A stretch of 64,000 nucleotides of DNA from Bryopsis sp. KO-2023. Its lineage: Eukaryota > Chlorophyta > Ulvophyceae > Bryopsidales > Bryopsidaceae. The notes under the pieces were generated by a model that was not told the origin of the DNA, searched no databases, and saw only the letters and a list, made by a program, of their open reading frames with translations. Both the position numbers and the translations under genes were made by a program. The stretch is taken from assembly GCA_030272585.1 (NCBI GenBank), contig BSYQ01000002.1, positions 8,680,001 to 8,744,000 of the forward strand, read 5' to 3'. Shown here in pieces: positions 63,322 through 64,000 of the stretch (positions within the stretch are counted from its first letter, which is position 1; each line of letters opens with the position of its first letter).

Positions 63322-63926
63322 TGTTAGTCCGCCAAAACTTCGCAGGGATGTTTACAGGCCGAACCTTTCTCACACCAGAAGTTGGCGACTAGCAATTTCC
63401 TACACAGTGTTGAAGTCCGTTCTTCCCACACTTGTGTCGACCAATCCGCCTTGTCAACGAATAGTTAGTTTTCCGCTATGTGTGGTCACGTGATAGTCCG
63501 CCTATTCACAGTCCGCTGGGCACACTGCTGATTCTTCAGTGTTGCTCCAACACTTTTGTCCGCTACCCAATCCTTTGTCGGCCTTCCACCAACTTTTGTC
63601 GGCCTTCCCACTACTTTTGTCGGCCTTCCAACTACTTTAGTCGGCCGTCCACCTACTTTAGTCGGCCTTAAGTCCGACTAAACTTTGTAGGCCCTGGAAG
63701 TAGTACTTAATCACGCTCTGGACGACTATTTCCACAACAGTCGGCCCCTGGAGTCCGCCTTGGGATAGTAGGACCTCCAAACGTAGTAGCACTTCGTAGT
63801 ATAGCTTCCAGGCGTTGTAGGTTGTAGTTCTTGGACCGTGTTAGGGTTGGGTGCGCGCGAATTCGCCTCTCAGGTCGACCTTCGCTCTCTATTTCGCCTA
63901 GGCTCTTCGCCGGGCTCCGAAACCAA
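63322..63926 (-). other. 5' leader of element 2
   Basis: Untranslated region between primer-binding site and gag. It contains five imperfect tandem units of about 25 bp (ACTTTTGTCGGCCTTCCA type, plus strand 63547-63672). The primer-binding site TGGTTTCGGAGC is at 63925-63914 on the minus strand. Confidence 0.7.
63547..63672. repeat. Tandem repeat in leader of element 2
   Basis: About five units of 24-26 bp sharing TTTTGTCGGCCTTCCA or TTTAGTCGGCC. It might act in packaging or as a promoter; nothing in the sequence decides this. Confidence 0.75.
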
Positions 63927-64000
63927 TGTTACAGCTCCGTGGGTTATGAGCTGTGTAACGAACTGAGGGTGGGGCGATAGACACACACGAGCACACTTGA
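63927..64000 (-). repeat. 5' LTR of element 2 (partial)
   Basis: 74 bp identical to 55981-56054; continues beyond the window. Confidence 0.9.

Larger units (their letters stand above)
55981..64000 (-). mobile_element. Ty3/gypsy chromovirus (element 2), cut by right window edge
   Basis: Minus-strand element. Its 3' LTR starts at 55981 (plus-strand TGTTACAGCTCCG) and the same sequence restarts at 63927, the inner end of the 5' LTR; the 74 visible bases are identical. The primer-binding site follows directly inside (63926 leftwards, TTGGTTTCGGAGC on the minus strand). Gag and Pol lie in two overlapping frames and both are intact, so the element looks young. The 3' LTR probably ends near 56330, but this cannot be fixed from one copy. 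Confidence 0.9.

Overview
The window is nuclear DNA of a eukaryote, most likely a photosynthetic stramenopile or another alga with a secondary plastid. The evidence is an iota-type carbonic anhydrase with tandem HHHSS domains, two secreted vanadium-haloperoxidase-like proteins, GT-AG introns with long T tracts, a pentatricopeptide-repeat protein, a nuclear tRNA-Leu and two intact Ty3/gypsy elements. The species cannot be named from the sequence. Gene density is low and most of the DNA is introns, intergenic sequence, duplications and mobile DNA.

Layout. 1-1415: 3' end of the carbonic anhydrase gene. 1.4-10.1 kb: mostly non-coding, with a low-complexity gene (Q/G/E-rich then proline-rich) at 7.1-8.15 kb and several small tandem repeats. 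10.2-11.75 kb: first haloperoxidase-like gene (+). 14.8-20.6 kb (block A), 21.6-31.7 kb (block B) and 35.0-43.9 kb (block C): three related, partly inverted duplications of a two-gene unit encoding coiled-coil/ankyrin proteins, here called X and Y. Block C holds the best-preserved copies (both on the minus strand). Blocks A and B are decayed: frameshifts, lost splice sites, truncation by an LTR-like segment, and insertion of a young gypsy element (25423-30944). The second haloperoxidase-like gene (-) lies at 32.4-33.9 kb beside block C, as the first lies near block A, so the duplication may include it. 44.7 kb: tRNA-Leu(UAA). 44.8-45.8 kb: a long fold-back element. 46.6-47.6 kb: PPR gene. 50.1-50.7 kb: MITE-like elements. 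51.8-55.98 kb: AT-rich island with gag remnants. 55.98 kb to the right edge: a nearly complete chromodomain gypsy element on the minus strand.

The most interesting signals are these. (1) A previously unnamed short mobile element of about 50-118 bp, 18 copies in both orientations, with 8-bp target duplications at the best-preserved copies. One copy is flanked by an 18-bp duplication that carries AG|GT at both ends, as expected of an intron-making element. (2) A 174-bp fragment of a bacterial EF-G gene that uses TGA where Firmicutes have Trp (mollicute code) sits in an intron of gene X in block C and is absent from the same place in block A. (3) A textbook -1 frameshift signal lies between gag and pol of the chromovirus. 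(4) In the other gypsy element the start codon is formed exactly at the LTR/primer-binding-site junction.

Exon models of X and Y were built by hand from splice sites, reading frame and comparison of the duplicated copies; outer exons remain uncertain.
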